Assembly: GCA_015711895.1 (NCBI GenBank)
Contig: MU158580.1
Span: 1-7,512 of the forward strand
Reading direction: 5' to 3'
From: Candidatus Solincola tengchongensis
GTDB lineage: Bacteria > Actinomycetota > Geothermincolia > Geothermincolales > RBG-13-55-18
DNA: 7,512 nucleotides
Shown in pieces: positions 1 through 6,312 of this stretch. Both the position numbers and the translations under genes were made by a program. The notes under the pieces are model-generated. The model saw only the letters and a list, made by a program, of their open reading frames with translations. It searched no databases and was not told where the DNA came from. Numbering within the stretch: the stretch's first letter is position 1; each line of letters begins with the position of its first letter.

Positions 1-654
1 CTCCTTGACCCGGGCGGCTATGAAGCGGCGGGCCTTGGCCGCGGAACGTTTTCTGGAGGCCAGCGCGGCCTCCCCGTCTTTGAAGCGAAAGACCGGCTTG
101 ATGGAGAGGGCTTCGGCGGCCATGGCGGCAATGGCGTTGACCCTCCCGCTCTTGCGAAGGAACTCGAAGGTAGAGATGTAGGCGAAGAGCTCGGCCGAAG
201 AGCAGAGCTCGCGTCCCAGGCGCAGGCATTCCTCCAGCGGCTCGCCCCGGCGGGCGGCGTCGGCGATCTCCAGGACGGCCAGGCCCTGCGCCATGGCCGC
301 GGTACGGGAGTCCAGCACCTCCACCCTGGCCTCTCGGAAGGTGTCCGCGGCCAGGCGGGCGTTGTTGTAGGTGGCGCTCATGGTGGAGGAGATGGTCACC
401 ACGAGGATAGCCTCATACCTCTGGGAGAGCTCGGAGAAGGCCTCAAGGAAGGCGCCCGGAGTGATGGCGGAGGTGGTGGCGGGCTGGGAGAGGTGAGGTA
501 GTCGCGCGTAGAACTCCTGGGGGGTGATGTCCACGCCGTCCCGGTAGAGCCTGCCGTCGAGTTGCAGGGTGTATGGCAGCACGACTATTCCCAGCTCCTC
601 TGCCATGGAGGCCGGGATGCAGGCCTGGCTGTCGGTCACGACGGCTACCTTCAT
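1..654 (-). CDS. DegV family protein (fatty-acid-binding fold), N-terminal 218 residues; C-terminus beyond the left edge
   Basis: DegV (DUF194) proteins are soluble two-domain proteins that bind a fatty acid. In Gram-positives some (FakB) present it to the kinase FakA for phosphorylation. Family landmarks appear in order: N-terminal MKVAVVTDSQACIP with D8/S9; TTSAITPG at 60-67, the position of the usual TSxPSP ligand loop; SSTMSATYNNA at 89-99, matching SSxLSGTY; DSRTAAMAQG at 115-124, matching DSxxxSMGxG; then FEFLRKSGRV and IKPVF-DGEA near the end. The ATG at 654 has AGAGGG just upstream and gives the canonical family N-terminus. Typical length is about 280 residues, so some 60 are missing off the window. 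A weak -10-like TAGTAT lies about 43 nt upstream (697-702), with no good -35. No fakA-like gene is visible, so a phospholipid-precursor role is inferred from family only. Family assignment is secure; the ligand is unknown. Confidence 0.93.
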   Translation of the reverse strand, partial: MKVAVVTDSQACIPASMAEELGIVVLPYTLQLDGRLYRDGVDITPQEFYARLPHLSQPATTSAITPGAFLEAFSELSQRYEAILVVTISSTMSATYNNARLAADTFREARVEVLDSRTAAMAQGLAVLEIADAARRGEPLEECLRLGRELCSSAELFAYISTFEFLRKSGRVNAIAAMAAEALSIKPVFRFKDGEAALASRKRSAAKARRFIAARVKE

Positions 655-1055
655 GTCCTGCCCTCTTTCCCCGGGAAACAGTCCGGCGCACGGTCGATAC
701 TACCTTAACAGACCGGCGGTGGACGCGGAAGGGCAAAGTGGCTGGGCTTATGCCACGGAAAAGGCGATGGGAGCCGGGGCGCCGATCCATCAGGCTGGAA
801 AATCCAGGCATGAATGAAGAGCGGGAGGTGTGCCCCGGCCATCGCGCCATGCGGCATTCCTTAATATTGTGGCCGCGGCGCAGATGGGAGGGGAAGGATA
901 TGCTCGTGCGGATGGCCATGCGGTGGTCCTTACGGAGGGAATGGAGGCGCATCGAAAACGGGGATATCCGGGCCGGTCGCCTTGCGCTGGGGCGACTCCT
1001 GGGGAGGGAACAGCCCGCATTTTTGAGGCATCCAGCCCCATTCTTGGCAATTATT

Positions 1056-1077
1056 ACTATTAGAGGACTATTAGAGG
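1056..1077. repeat. Perfect 11-bp tandem direct repeat (2 copies of ACTATTAGAGG)
   Basis: ACTATTAGAGG occurs twice, head to tail, at 1056-1066 and 1067-1077. The period-11 match runs one base further. The repeat is strikingly AT-rich for this genome and sits mid-way in a divergent promoter region. Its period is one helical turn, which is how OmpR/PhoB-type response regulators bind adjacent direct half-sites. TTGGCA at 1044-1049 could serve as a -35 just before it, but the -10 match within the repeat is poor. An operator role is inference; replication slippage would also produce this. Confidence 0.6.
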
Positions 1078-1431
1078 AGAGCTCCCCAATCCGGGAGGCC
1101 CTCGTCGGCCCCGATGCCGATGCGGAAGGCGCATGCGAAGCACCGCTCCACCACGGTCGTGAAAAGCGAGGCGGGGAAAGCGCAGAAGGCGGCGCAGGGA
1201 TACGGCATGCGCACGATGAGGATTAAAGGCCGGGAGTGAGGTGCCGATTTAGTTTATGAACGCGAGGCACGGATCGGAGAAGGGGCCTACCAGGACAAGG
1301 GCGAAAATTTGCACGGCATCTGAAGGGTATGATCTTCTTGCGACATTTTCTCCTTTTAGGAGGCTGGTCGGAGTCCATGAGGACCTGAAAATCCTTTCGG
1401 CAGGATCGCCGTTATCGGACTTACGGGGAAA

Positions 1432-1437
1432 GGGAGG
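1432..1437 (+). promoter_or_regulatory. Shine-Dalgarno site that decides the start of the 1445 gene
   Basis: GGGAGG lies 7 nt before the ATG at 1445. The frame is open back to an ATG at 1256, but no comparable site precedes that codon. The first domain copy also begins right after the 1445 ATG, so the extra 63 codons are rejected. Confidence 0.8.
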
Positions 1438-1444
1438 TAAGGCG

Positions 1445-2503
1445 ATGAGGCGGTGCGCTGGCTGCGGGGTGCCCACCCTGGTGGGAAAGGAATTGACCTG
1501 GCGGGAAAACGGGGTCATCGTCCAGACCAGGGATCCCGATCACCGCATGATCTTCTACGAATCGGAGAACCTGGACCAGCTCTTCCGGGGGATAGAGGAG
1601 ATCATCGGGGTGCCCATAGGGCACATCGTCATCGAGAGCAAGCGCCGTGAGACGAAGGAATACGTGGAGAACCTCATGCCGGCGCCGGTGAGAAAGGTGG
1701 CCCGTTACGTGGGCCTCAAGCCCATGATCAGGCGCCTCAGCGTCAACGGCATGGCCTACGGCTTCGGGCACGTGCGCCTTGCGCAAAAGAGGGTGCACTT
1801 CCGGGACGACGATTACGTGACCATGCTGGTGAGCAACCCCCATTCCCTATACTTCCTATGCGGGGAGATCCTGGGGGCCTGGGAGGCCATCGACGGGCGC
1901 GAGTGCTGGGTGCGCTATGAGGAAGTGGCGCCTAACTCTTACGAGGTGACCACCTCCGTCGGCTCTCATCCCCTGGAGCTCGCGGAGAGGCTGCAACCTC
2001 CGCGTTACGCCTATCGGCCGGGAAAGTTGGAGCTCGACAAGTGCCGGGCCTGCGGTGTACCCGCGGCAGTGGCCTCCTGTCGCTGGGACGAGGCCTTGGG
2101 GACGATCACCGATCCCTCCACGGGGCGGAGGATGGCCATCTTCGGCCCTTCCGGACTGGAGGCGGTATTCGAGGACCTGGAATCCGAGCTGGGTGAGACC
2201 ATCCCGGAGACCATCATCGAGGCCCAGCGGAGGTATACCGTGCGCACCCTGCGCCGAGAGGAGCTGGAAGGCGGCACGGAGGGCATCGGAAAGATGCTGG
2301 CCGTACGCGGGCTGGGGCTGCTGGAGGACATCCGCTTGGGCAGGGAGGGCCTGGACCTCGCCCTCCACAACGCCTGCGTCCCGCTGCTCCTGGCGGGGCT
2401 TTTCCAGGGCGCTTACGAGGTGGTGGTCGGGAAGGAAGGTAGCCGGGTCACCTGGGAGATGTCCCGGGACGGGTATCTCGAGGTTCACGTAAGCCCCGCC
2501 TGA
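1445..2503 (+). CDS. Uncharacterised two-copy CxxCGVP domain protein (352 aa)
   Basis: I do not recognise a named family. The protein is an internal duplication: copy 1 starts at C4-x-x-C7-GVP and copy 2 at C200-x-x-C203-GVP. Shared marks follow in the same order in both: a LxW/CRW strand, RM-I-F then S-L-x-F (about 30-50 residues in), an IVIESKRR/IIEAQRR segment, a helical AR..GL stretch, then an N-P/N-A helix, G..xGA(W/Y)E and a final (W)-V-R/TWE strand pair. Copy 1 is about 196 residues and copy 2 about 153. The CxxC pair opening each copy could hold a metal or be redox active; two cysteines per copy are not enough for a classic zinc knuckle. The late G-GA-E-G pattern loosely recalls V4R/XylR-N-type small-molecule-binding domains, a weak resemblance only. 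There is no signal peptide or membrane segment, so it is probably cytoplasmic. Start chosen on the GGGAGG site and on where copy 1 begins. The CDS itself is well supported by codon bias and the duplication. Confidence 0.85.
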   Translation: MRRCAGCGVPTLVGKELTWRENGVIVQTRDPDHRMIFYESENLDQLFRGIEEIIGVPIGHIVIESKRRETKEYVENLMPAPVRKVARYVGLKPMIRRLSVNGMAYGFGHVRLAQKRVHFRDDDYVTMLVSNPHSLYFLCGEILGAWEAIDGRECWVRYEEVAPNSYEVTTSVGSHPLELAERLQPPRYAYRPGKLELDKCRACGVPAAVASCRWDEALGTITDPSTGRRMAIFGPSGLEAVFEDLESELGETIPETIIEAQRRYTVRTLRREELEGGTEGIGKMLAVRGLGLLEDIRLGREGLDLALHNACVPLLLAGLFQGAYEVVVGKEGSRVTWEMSRDGYLEVHVSPA

Positions 2504-2511
2504 ATTCCGGG

Positions 2512-2712
2512 ATGCGAGCCTTACGGGACAGCCCTTGCCCCCACTGCGGCGCTTCCGAATATGTATCAAGCTATCAAACGCAGGGAAGCCTTAGTGCCAG
2601 CAAGAGGCCACGTCGTCGGGCAGCCGCTTATACCGGCATCCGATGCGGGAGCTTGAGCCGGGTCCTGCCGCGAGGGCGTTCCGGCGCACGGGGAGGAGGT
2701 CGGGCCCGGTGA
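2512..2712 (+). pseudogene. Possible zinc-ribbon remnant or small 66-codon ORF (very tentative)
   Basis: The frame opens 8 nt after the upstream stop and its first 20 residues contain CPHCGASEY, a zinc-ribbon-like CPxCG. A second half, IRCGSLSR near residues 44-51, has only one cysteine where a ribbon needs two. From about residue 30 the translation becomes Arg/Gly-rich (RPRRRAAA, RGRSGARGGGRAR), as expected of non-coding GC-rich DNA. There is no good ribosome site. It could be a decayed gene fragment, a real tiny protein translated by re-initiation after the 2503 stop, or chance. Third positions are less G/C-biased than in the neighbours, which favours chance or decay. Confidence 0.15.
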
Positions 2713-2740
2713 TGCCTGGCGTTTGAGGTCTGCTTCCCAA

Positions 2741-2759
2741 AAAGAGAGCGGGTCTCTTT
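2741..2759. repeat. Perfect 7-bp inverted repeat, 5-nt loop
   Basis: AAAGAGA (2741-2747) pairs with TCTCTTT (2753-2759) around GCGGG. On the minus strand the stem is followed by two more T residues, making a TTTTT run, so it weakly resembles a minus-strand terminator. No minus-strand gene ends here, so a terminator role is doubtful. It may be an operator or a processing hairpin upstream of the His-rich gene. Confidence 0.4.
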
Positions 2760-2936
2760 GCAGAAGTTTGTCCACGGGGAAGGTGGCCCAGGCGATTCGG
2801 ACGTGCCGGGCATGCGAACCATAGCGCCGGCTGCATCAAAGCGGTACGATGGGTAAGCGGACCACGCATGCCCTTCAAACGGATCCCATGGGGGGCTTTG
2901 GCCGCTGGACGAAATGACGGGAGGTGTGATTTCCAC

Positions 2937-3311
2937 ATGAGCGAGCATGAGGACCGGTCACCGCTGTTGCTGAAGGTCATCCTCCGCCAGGAGCTGGCGC
3001 GGTTGCGGGAGGAGGATTCCTCTCTGGCCCAGATGGAGGCCTTGGCCCTCAACCTGGGTTGGGAAGAGGTATCCGCCGGTTTGGAAGAGGCCAGGAGGGG
3101 CCTGAACGAGGCCCGGAAGGGCCTCCAGGAAGCCGTGGAGGCCGCCGTACGCCTACAGTCGGCATCGGCTCATTCCCATCCTCATACTCACATCCATGAG
3201 CACGAGCACCTCCATCCCCACGGCCACCAGCACCCGGAGGCGGTGGAGGGAGAGCATGGGCACCCGCACGAGCACACCCACGAGCACCCTCACGAACACC
3301 CCCATCACTGA
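2937..3311 (+). CDS. Small protein with GLxEAxx heptads and an alternating-histidine tail (124 aa), likely metal-binding
   Basis: Residues 1-74 are soluble, charged and helical; residues 48-68 are three back-to-back heptads (GLEEARR, GLNEARK, GLQEAVE), predicting one amphipathic or coiled-coil helix. Residues 79-99 have His at every second position (11 His). After an acidic linker PEAVEGE the pattern resumes at 107-123, ending HH: 22 His in total. Such tails bind Ni, Zn, Co or Cu in HypB, SlyD, Hpn-like and ZIP/CDF proteins, but none of those domains is present, so storage, buffering or delivery of a metal is inferred. There is no signal peptide or membrane segment, so it is probably cytoplasmic. 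Start: the ATG at 2937 follows GGGAGG with a longish 12-nt gap; an in-frame ATG at 2868 has no ribosome site. No metal transporter, hydrogenase or urease gene is in the window. The antisense frame over the tail (Gly/Arg/Ala-rich) is a shadow. Confidence 0.78.
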   Translation: MSEHEDRSPLLLKVILRQELARLREEDSSLAQMEALALNLGWEEVSAGLEEARRGLNEARKGLQEAVEAAVRLQSASAHSHPHTHIHEHEHLHPHGHQHPEAVEGEHGHPHEHTHEHPHEHPHH

Positions 3312-3330
3312 AGGCCACGATGACCGCCTG

Positions 3331-3346
3331 GATCACGATAGTGATC
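3331..3346. repeat. Perfect 6-bp inverted repeat, GATA loop
   Basis: GATCAC and GTGATC flank GATA, starting 19 nt after the stop of the His-rich gene. It is short and has no T-run, so it may be a 3'-end hairpin or chance. Confidence 0.35.
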
Positions 3347-3410
3347 TCCCGCGCTGATGCCGGGGCCATATTCCGAGTTTCAGAGGGCAACCCGCATGGA
3401 TGACCACGGT

Positions 3411-3449
3411 CAATCCTGTGATCCGAGATGGGTCTCGGATACCGGATTG
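3411..3449. repeat. Long imperfect hairpin (about 16 bp) between convergent genes
   Basis: The core ATCCGAGA (3421-3428) and TCTCGGAT (3433-3440) is a perfect 8-bp stem with a TGGG loop. Just outside it, GT (3418-3419) pairs with AC (3441-3442) once G3420 is bulged. Beyond one T/C mismatch, CAATCC (3411-3416) pairs with GGATTG (3444-3449). The total is about 16 pairs, far more than expected by chance over this distance. No T-tract follows on either strand, so a protein-binding site, an RNA 3'-end stabiliser or a Rho-linked hairpin is as likely as an intrinsic terminator. Confidence 0.65.
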
Positions 3450-3544
3450 GGTGGGGGCATTGGCGAGAGGCGCCTTTCCTGCCGCTTGAGGAGCCGAACG
3501 GCCGTCCGACACGGTGCTTTTTAGGGAGGGCGGCCCCCTTTTAC

Positions 3545-3578
3545 GGCTCACGGGACCGATTCTGGAATCCCGTGGGCT
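3545..3578. repeat. Second hairpin of the convergent spacer (11-bp stem with two wobbles)
   Basis: GGCTCACGGGA (3545-3555) pairs with TCCCGTGGGCT (3568-3578) using two G-T pairs. Inside, GATTC-TG-GAATC offers an alternative nested palindrome. It lies about 85 nt beyond the stop of the minus-strand DUF2207 gene, a reasonable place for its transcript end, but no T-run follows. Confidence 0.5.
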
Positions 3579-3660
3579 CCAGACGGCCTTCGCCCCTGCG
3601 CATGGATGAGAGTGTCCTTTGATGATTCCCTTGGCCGTCACCCCCTCGCCGGGAGCGCGG

Positions 3661-5994
3661 TCAACCGGCGGAGGACCCGCCGCCCCCGAAGCCGCCCCCG
3701 GCGGACCCGCCTCCGAAACCCCCACCAGATCCTCCGGAGGAGGGCCTTGAAGAAAAAGTGCGCGAGAGACTTCCGTGCATTGATTCCAGGCTTTGAGCCA
3801 ACGCCACGGGCCCCCTTACGGGATCGGCGGCGGAGTACCAGCCGGGTGGTTTGTCGTAGAGGCCCTCGAACCTCCTCGCCCATTTTTCAGCCACGCCCAG
3901 TACGAGCGCGTAGGGGAGGTTACTCTCGAAGTCCTCCGGCTCCATGTGCTCCATTTCCGTCTTCTCCGCGATAGCCAGATATTCCCTGAAGCCCATGGCC
4001 TCCCCGTAGGCGCGGGAACCGGCACGCGAGCGCCGGGGCATGGCCCATCCCACCGCCCAGACGACGAGCCCCGCCGGTGCCGGGGCCAGCACGGGCACCA
4101 ACAGCCAGCCGAGGTCGAACCAGCGCGAGAGGAGGAGGAACAGGGCGGCAGAAAGGCCGATGAGCCCATGTCCGATGTACAGGTAGGTGCGCCGCACCTT
4201 GGCCGGGTCGCGCGAGAACAGCCCGCGGGACACGGCCTCTTTCCTTATGTCTTCCCTGAGGGGCTGCAGGTGAGCGTGGAACTTGTCCTGGAGGTCCTCC
4301 TCCGTGACCCTCTCTCCGGACTCGAAGAGATGGCGGAGCAAGCTCTCCTCGTAAGGCAATAGCCCGGAGGGCTCCTTCTTCAGGCGCTGGAACCCGAAGA
4401 CGCGCCGCCTGATGATACCCCTTCTCTCCTCCTCGAAGATCCTCAGGTAGCCGCGCACGGCCAGGTCCACGATGGTGGCGGTGATATCCACGACCTCGGG
4501 CCTCTGTCGCACCAGCATGCCCACCACGGCGGGAGGCAAGCCCTCCGGCGGGTCGTAGCGCACTGCATGGCCTCTGCGGCCTCCCGCATCCCTTCCCTTC
4601 CTCCACCAGAGGGCGAGCATGAAGGCCAGGGTCCCCAGAAGGATGGCGGAACCGGAGGCTATCCCCACCATGCCCGCCACGCTCCGGTAGGTCCAGGGGA
4701 CCGATACCAGGCCTTTGGGAAAGGCGGCATCGATGGTGAAAGTGGTATAGGGCGGGACACCCATGGCTTCCCACCACAGGAGGCCGTCATCCCTGCCGGA
4801 GCGGTATTCCCGTGGCGGTGTAAAGGGGTCCACATACAGCGCGGTCGCCACCTCCTCCGGATCCGCGCCCTCGGGCAGCCGCACCGTAACCCTGGAGGAA
4901 TGGATATCCGCTTCCCTGGCACGGGAGACGGCGTTCCAGTAGAGGCGGTCGTACTGAGGGGCGAAGATGAGGGCACCGCTCACGCGGTATTCAATGGTCC
5001 ATCCCAGGGTCTCGTCGGTGGCCTGGAAGGAGATGCGCACCCTCTTACCGCCCTCCACGTCCTCCACCTTCCATGTGGCAGGGTCCAGGGGGTTTCCCCC
5101 CAGGTCATAGACGGCGAAGTCGTAAAGGCGGACCTTCCCGTAGGTCCTTCCCTCCTCGAATACCGCCGCATGGGTGGGTATGTCACGGGTAAGGTAGGTG
5201 AAACTTCCCCGGAAGCGCACCAACTGGGTCTCGCGCACGGTGAAGGTGGCGTCGGGGTGCACGGTGATGTCCACGTCGAAGCGTTCGAACCCCCAGCTCT
5301 TCGAGGGACCGGAAGACTCCTCCTCCGGGGCAGCCGGTCCCGTGGAGGCGAAGCCGGCACCGGTGAGGTCCATGATGCGCACCGGCCAGGAGGCGGTGAA
5401 CTCGAAGGAGGCCCGCGCTTCCAGCTTCTCCAGCTCGGCGATGGCGATCCGGTCGCCCACCACGCGCTTTTGCACGTGCCCCTTATACCCCGTGGTCTTG
5501 ACCTGCATCAGCAGCTCGCCGTGGGCGACGGCCGCGGGAAGCTCCACGGAGACGGATGATTCCATGACCGGCGAGGAGCGCTCCACGGGCACTCCCGTCC
5601 AGCGCAATACCGCCCGTTCTCCCTCCACCTCGAGGGCCCCGGAAACGGTGTACTCGTAGATCACGGTGGACGATGCACCGGACGACGAGGAGTTGAACCA
5701 CAGGACGGCCCCCTTTTCGTCCTGCTCCAGGTCCCAGAGGTCCTCGGGGAGCGGTTCGCCACCGCCGTCCAGGACCCGCGCCTCGACCACCCTGCCCAGT
5801 TCGACGGGCACCGTGATCCCCACCCATCCCGAGGGGTCCTGGAAGAGATAGGTAACGCGGTGCCGCACGGTAACCATCCCGTCCGCGTGCACCAGGAAGG
5901 AGGAATGGAAGGCCTCGTAGGTGTAGGTAGGCTGGGCATGGGCGGCGGGGGAGAGGAGAGCCGTCGCGAAGGCCAGGAGAAACAAGGTGGCCAT
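3661..5994 (-). CDS. DUF2207 family membrane protein with duplicated extracellular domain (777 aa)
   Basis: A signal peptide occupies residues 1-20 (hydrophobic core, AHA cleavage site, mature QPTYTYE). Two related beta-rich extracellular domains follow: about 22-213, and from W234 to about 430. Both show a F-x-V-x-(A/P)D-x-x-x-V-R-(H/E) strand start and later SGAL-W-V-S-V-x-LP. A transmembrane helix spans 438-464, ending WWRKG. A cytoplasmic domain starts at RYDPPEGLPPAVVG, then come two helices at about 604-625 and 629-652. The family signature follows (NLPYALVLGVAEKW near 690, then PPGWY), with a Gly/Ser/Phe tail over the last 30 residues. DUF2207 proteins are widespread and of unknown function, acting at the cell membrane. 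Codon bias is strong from 5994 inward and weak upstream, favouring this start. However, no clear ribosome site precedes it, and an in-frame ATG at 6147 with GGAG 8 nt upstream would add 51 residues. Stop is TGA at 3661-3663. Confidence 0.92.
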   Translation of the reverse strand: MATLFLLAFATALLSPAAHAQPTYTYEAFHSSFLVHADGMVTVRHRVTYLFQDPSGWVGITVPVELGRVVEARVLDGGGEPLPEDLWDLEQDEKGAVLWFNSSSSGASSTVIYEYTVSGALEVEGERAVLRWTGVPVERSSPVMESSVSVELPAAVAHGELLMQVKTTGYKGHVQKRVVGDRIAIAELEKLEARASFEFTASWPVRIMDLTGAGFASTGPAAPEEESSGPSKSWGFERFDVDITVHPDATFTVRETQLVRFRGSFTYLTRDIPTHAAVFEEGRTYGKVRLYDFAVYDLGGNPLDPATWKVEDVEGGKRVRISFQATDETLGWTIEYRVSGALIFAPQYDRLYWNAVSRAREADIHSSRVTVRLPEGADPEEVATALYVDPFTPPREYRSGRDDGLLWWEAMGVPPYTTFTIDAAFPKGLVSVPWTYRSVAGMVGIASGSAILLGTLAFMLALWWRKGRDAGGRRGHAVRYDPPEGLPPAVVGMLVRQRPEVVDITATIVDLAVRGYLRIFEEERRGIIRRRVFGFQRLKKEPSGLLPYEESLLRHLFESGERVTEEDLQDKFHAHLQPLREDIRKEAVSRGLFSRDPAKVRRTYLYIGHGLIGLSAALFLLLSRWFDLGWLLVPVLAPAPAGLVVWAVGWAMPRRSRAGSRAYGEAMGFREYLAIAEKTEMEHMEPEDFESNLPYALVLGVAEKWARRFEGLYDKPPGWYSAADPVRGPVALAQSLESMHGSLSRTFSSRPSSGGSGGGFGGGSAGGGFGGGGSSAG

Positions 5995-6152
5995 CAATGT
6001 CGACGGGCGGGATTGCGACAACCGGTGAAGGAGGGCAAATCGGTGTACGGTCCCTTTGCCTCGGCGCACTTCAGGTTCATGCGAGCGGCTGCGGAGAGGA
6101 AAAGCCTTTCCGCTTCCCGTACGTCGGTGTAAGATGCGGTCGTCCATGCCAT
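5994..6152 (-). CDS. Possible 52-codon upstream ORF coupled to the DUF2207 gene
   Basis: ATG at 6152 opens a frame that ends in TGA sharing its A with the ATG of the DUF2207 gene (TGATG). The translation starts MAWTTASYTDVREAERLF and has a balanced composition and two cysteines. By eye about two thirds of its third positions are G/C, more than in the competing frame extended from 6147. GGAG lies only 3 nt before the ATG, which is closer than ideal. If real, re-initiation at TGATG would explain the missing ribosome site of the DUF2207 gene. I recognise no family. The alternative is that this stretch is untranslated leader or an N-terminal extension of the DUF2207 protein. Confidence 0.25.
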   Translation of the reverse strand: MAWTTASYTDVREAERLFLSAAARMNLKCAEAKGPYTDLPSFTGCRNPARRH

Positions 6153-6220
6153 CGACTCCGGGGTTACGGGCACCTTCAGGTTATTTAAACATAAAAAGAA
6201 GGGCTCTTTCACCCCGCTTC

Positions 6221-6232
6221 GGATAGCTATCC
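6221..6232. repeat. Perfect 12-bp palindrome GGATAGCTATCC
   Basis: Both halves match exactly around the centre. It lies about 20 bases upstream of the AT-rich patch, on the side away from the DUF2207 gene, which is where an operator for that promoter could sit. No known regulator consensus is recognised. Confidence 0.4.
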
Positions 6233-6312
6233 AAGCCGCCCTCCCCCGCAAGCTTGTGGCATGGCGAGTTCCCTCGAAATCGATCACTTGCCGCCTGCCG
6301 ACCGGAAAAGGC

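Larger units (their letters stand above)
655..1444. other. Long divergent intergenic region between degV-like gene and duplicated-domain gene
   Basis: This spacer of about 790 bases lies between divergently transcribed genes. I see no convincing protein in it. Open frames exist on both strands, but they show no recognisable motif and no consistent G/C third-position bias. The best of them, ATG at 900 behind GGGAGGGGAAGG, would end at 1226 and encode 108 residues with no family resemblance. Visible structure: an AT-rich patch around 1050-1077 with a perfect tandem repeat, a small CTGGA-AAA-TCCAG hairpin at 795-807, and a -10-like TATGAT at 1328-1333 without a matching -35. Promoters for both flanking genes must lie here unless they are transcribed from elsewhere. 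Confidence 0.6.
2504..2936. other. Intergenic spacer between the duplicated-domain gene and the His-rich gene
   Basis: About 430 bases separate two plus-strand genes. No clear terminator follows the upstream stop: there is no GC stem with a T-run. A short open frame begins 8 nt after that stop (see 2512-2712) and a small inverted repeat lies at 2741-2759. A -10-like TACGAT at 2845-2850 lacks a -35. GGGAGG at 2919-2924 is the ribosome site for the next gene. The distance argues against one tight operon. Confidence 0.55.
3312..3660. other. Convergent intergenic region rich in hairpins
   Basis: This spacer of about 350 bases lies between two genes that end facing each other. No coding frame is convincing. 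It holds three inverted repeats (listed separately). It also has a weak terminator-like element at 3522-3542: GGGAGGG, a 3-nt loop, CCCCCTT and then TTTA, readable on the plus strand with one mismatch. Together they could stop transcription arriving from either side, although none is a strong textbook terminator with a long T-run. Confidence 0.5.

Noticed and set aside
766..800. GGCGATGG followed by CGCC, suggesting a fluoride riboswitch
   Set aside because: The spacing between the paired arms is wrong, the conserved AAAC and later pseudoknot bases are missing, and no fluoride exporter is nearby.
573..1226. 217-codon plus-strand open frame, including a shorter version from ATG 900 behind a good ribosome site
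   Set aside because: It overlaps the antisense of the degV start, is Arg-rich with no motif, shows mixed third positions and runs through the AT-rich tandem repeat. The 108-codon version remains a remote possibility.
1256..1444. In-frame N-terminal extension of the duplicated-domain protein (63 codons)
   Set aside because: No ribosome site at 1256, no counterpart in the second domain copy, and a strong GGGAGG 7 nt before the ATG at 1445.
3181..3305. Repetitive CAC/CAT-rich stretch, suggesting a simple repeat or CRISPR-like array
   Set aside because: It is the histidine codons of a supported reading frame, without spacers or a conserved repeat unit.
3049..3390. Minus-strand open frame over the His-rich gene
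   Set aside because: Its composition simply mirrors the His-tail codons; the plus frame has a ribosome site and clear heptads.
4567..5559. 330-codon plus-strand frame inside the DUF2207 gene
   Set aside because: It is antisense to a well-supported gene in a GC-rich genome, with no motif or ribosome site.
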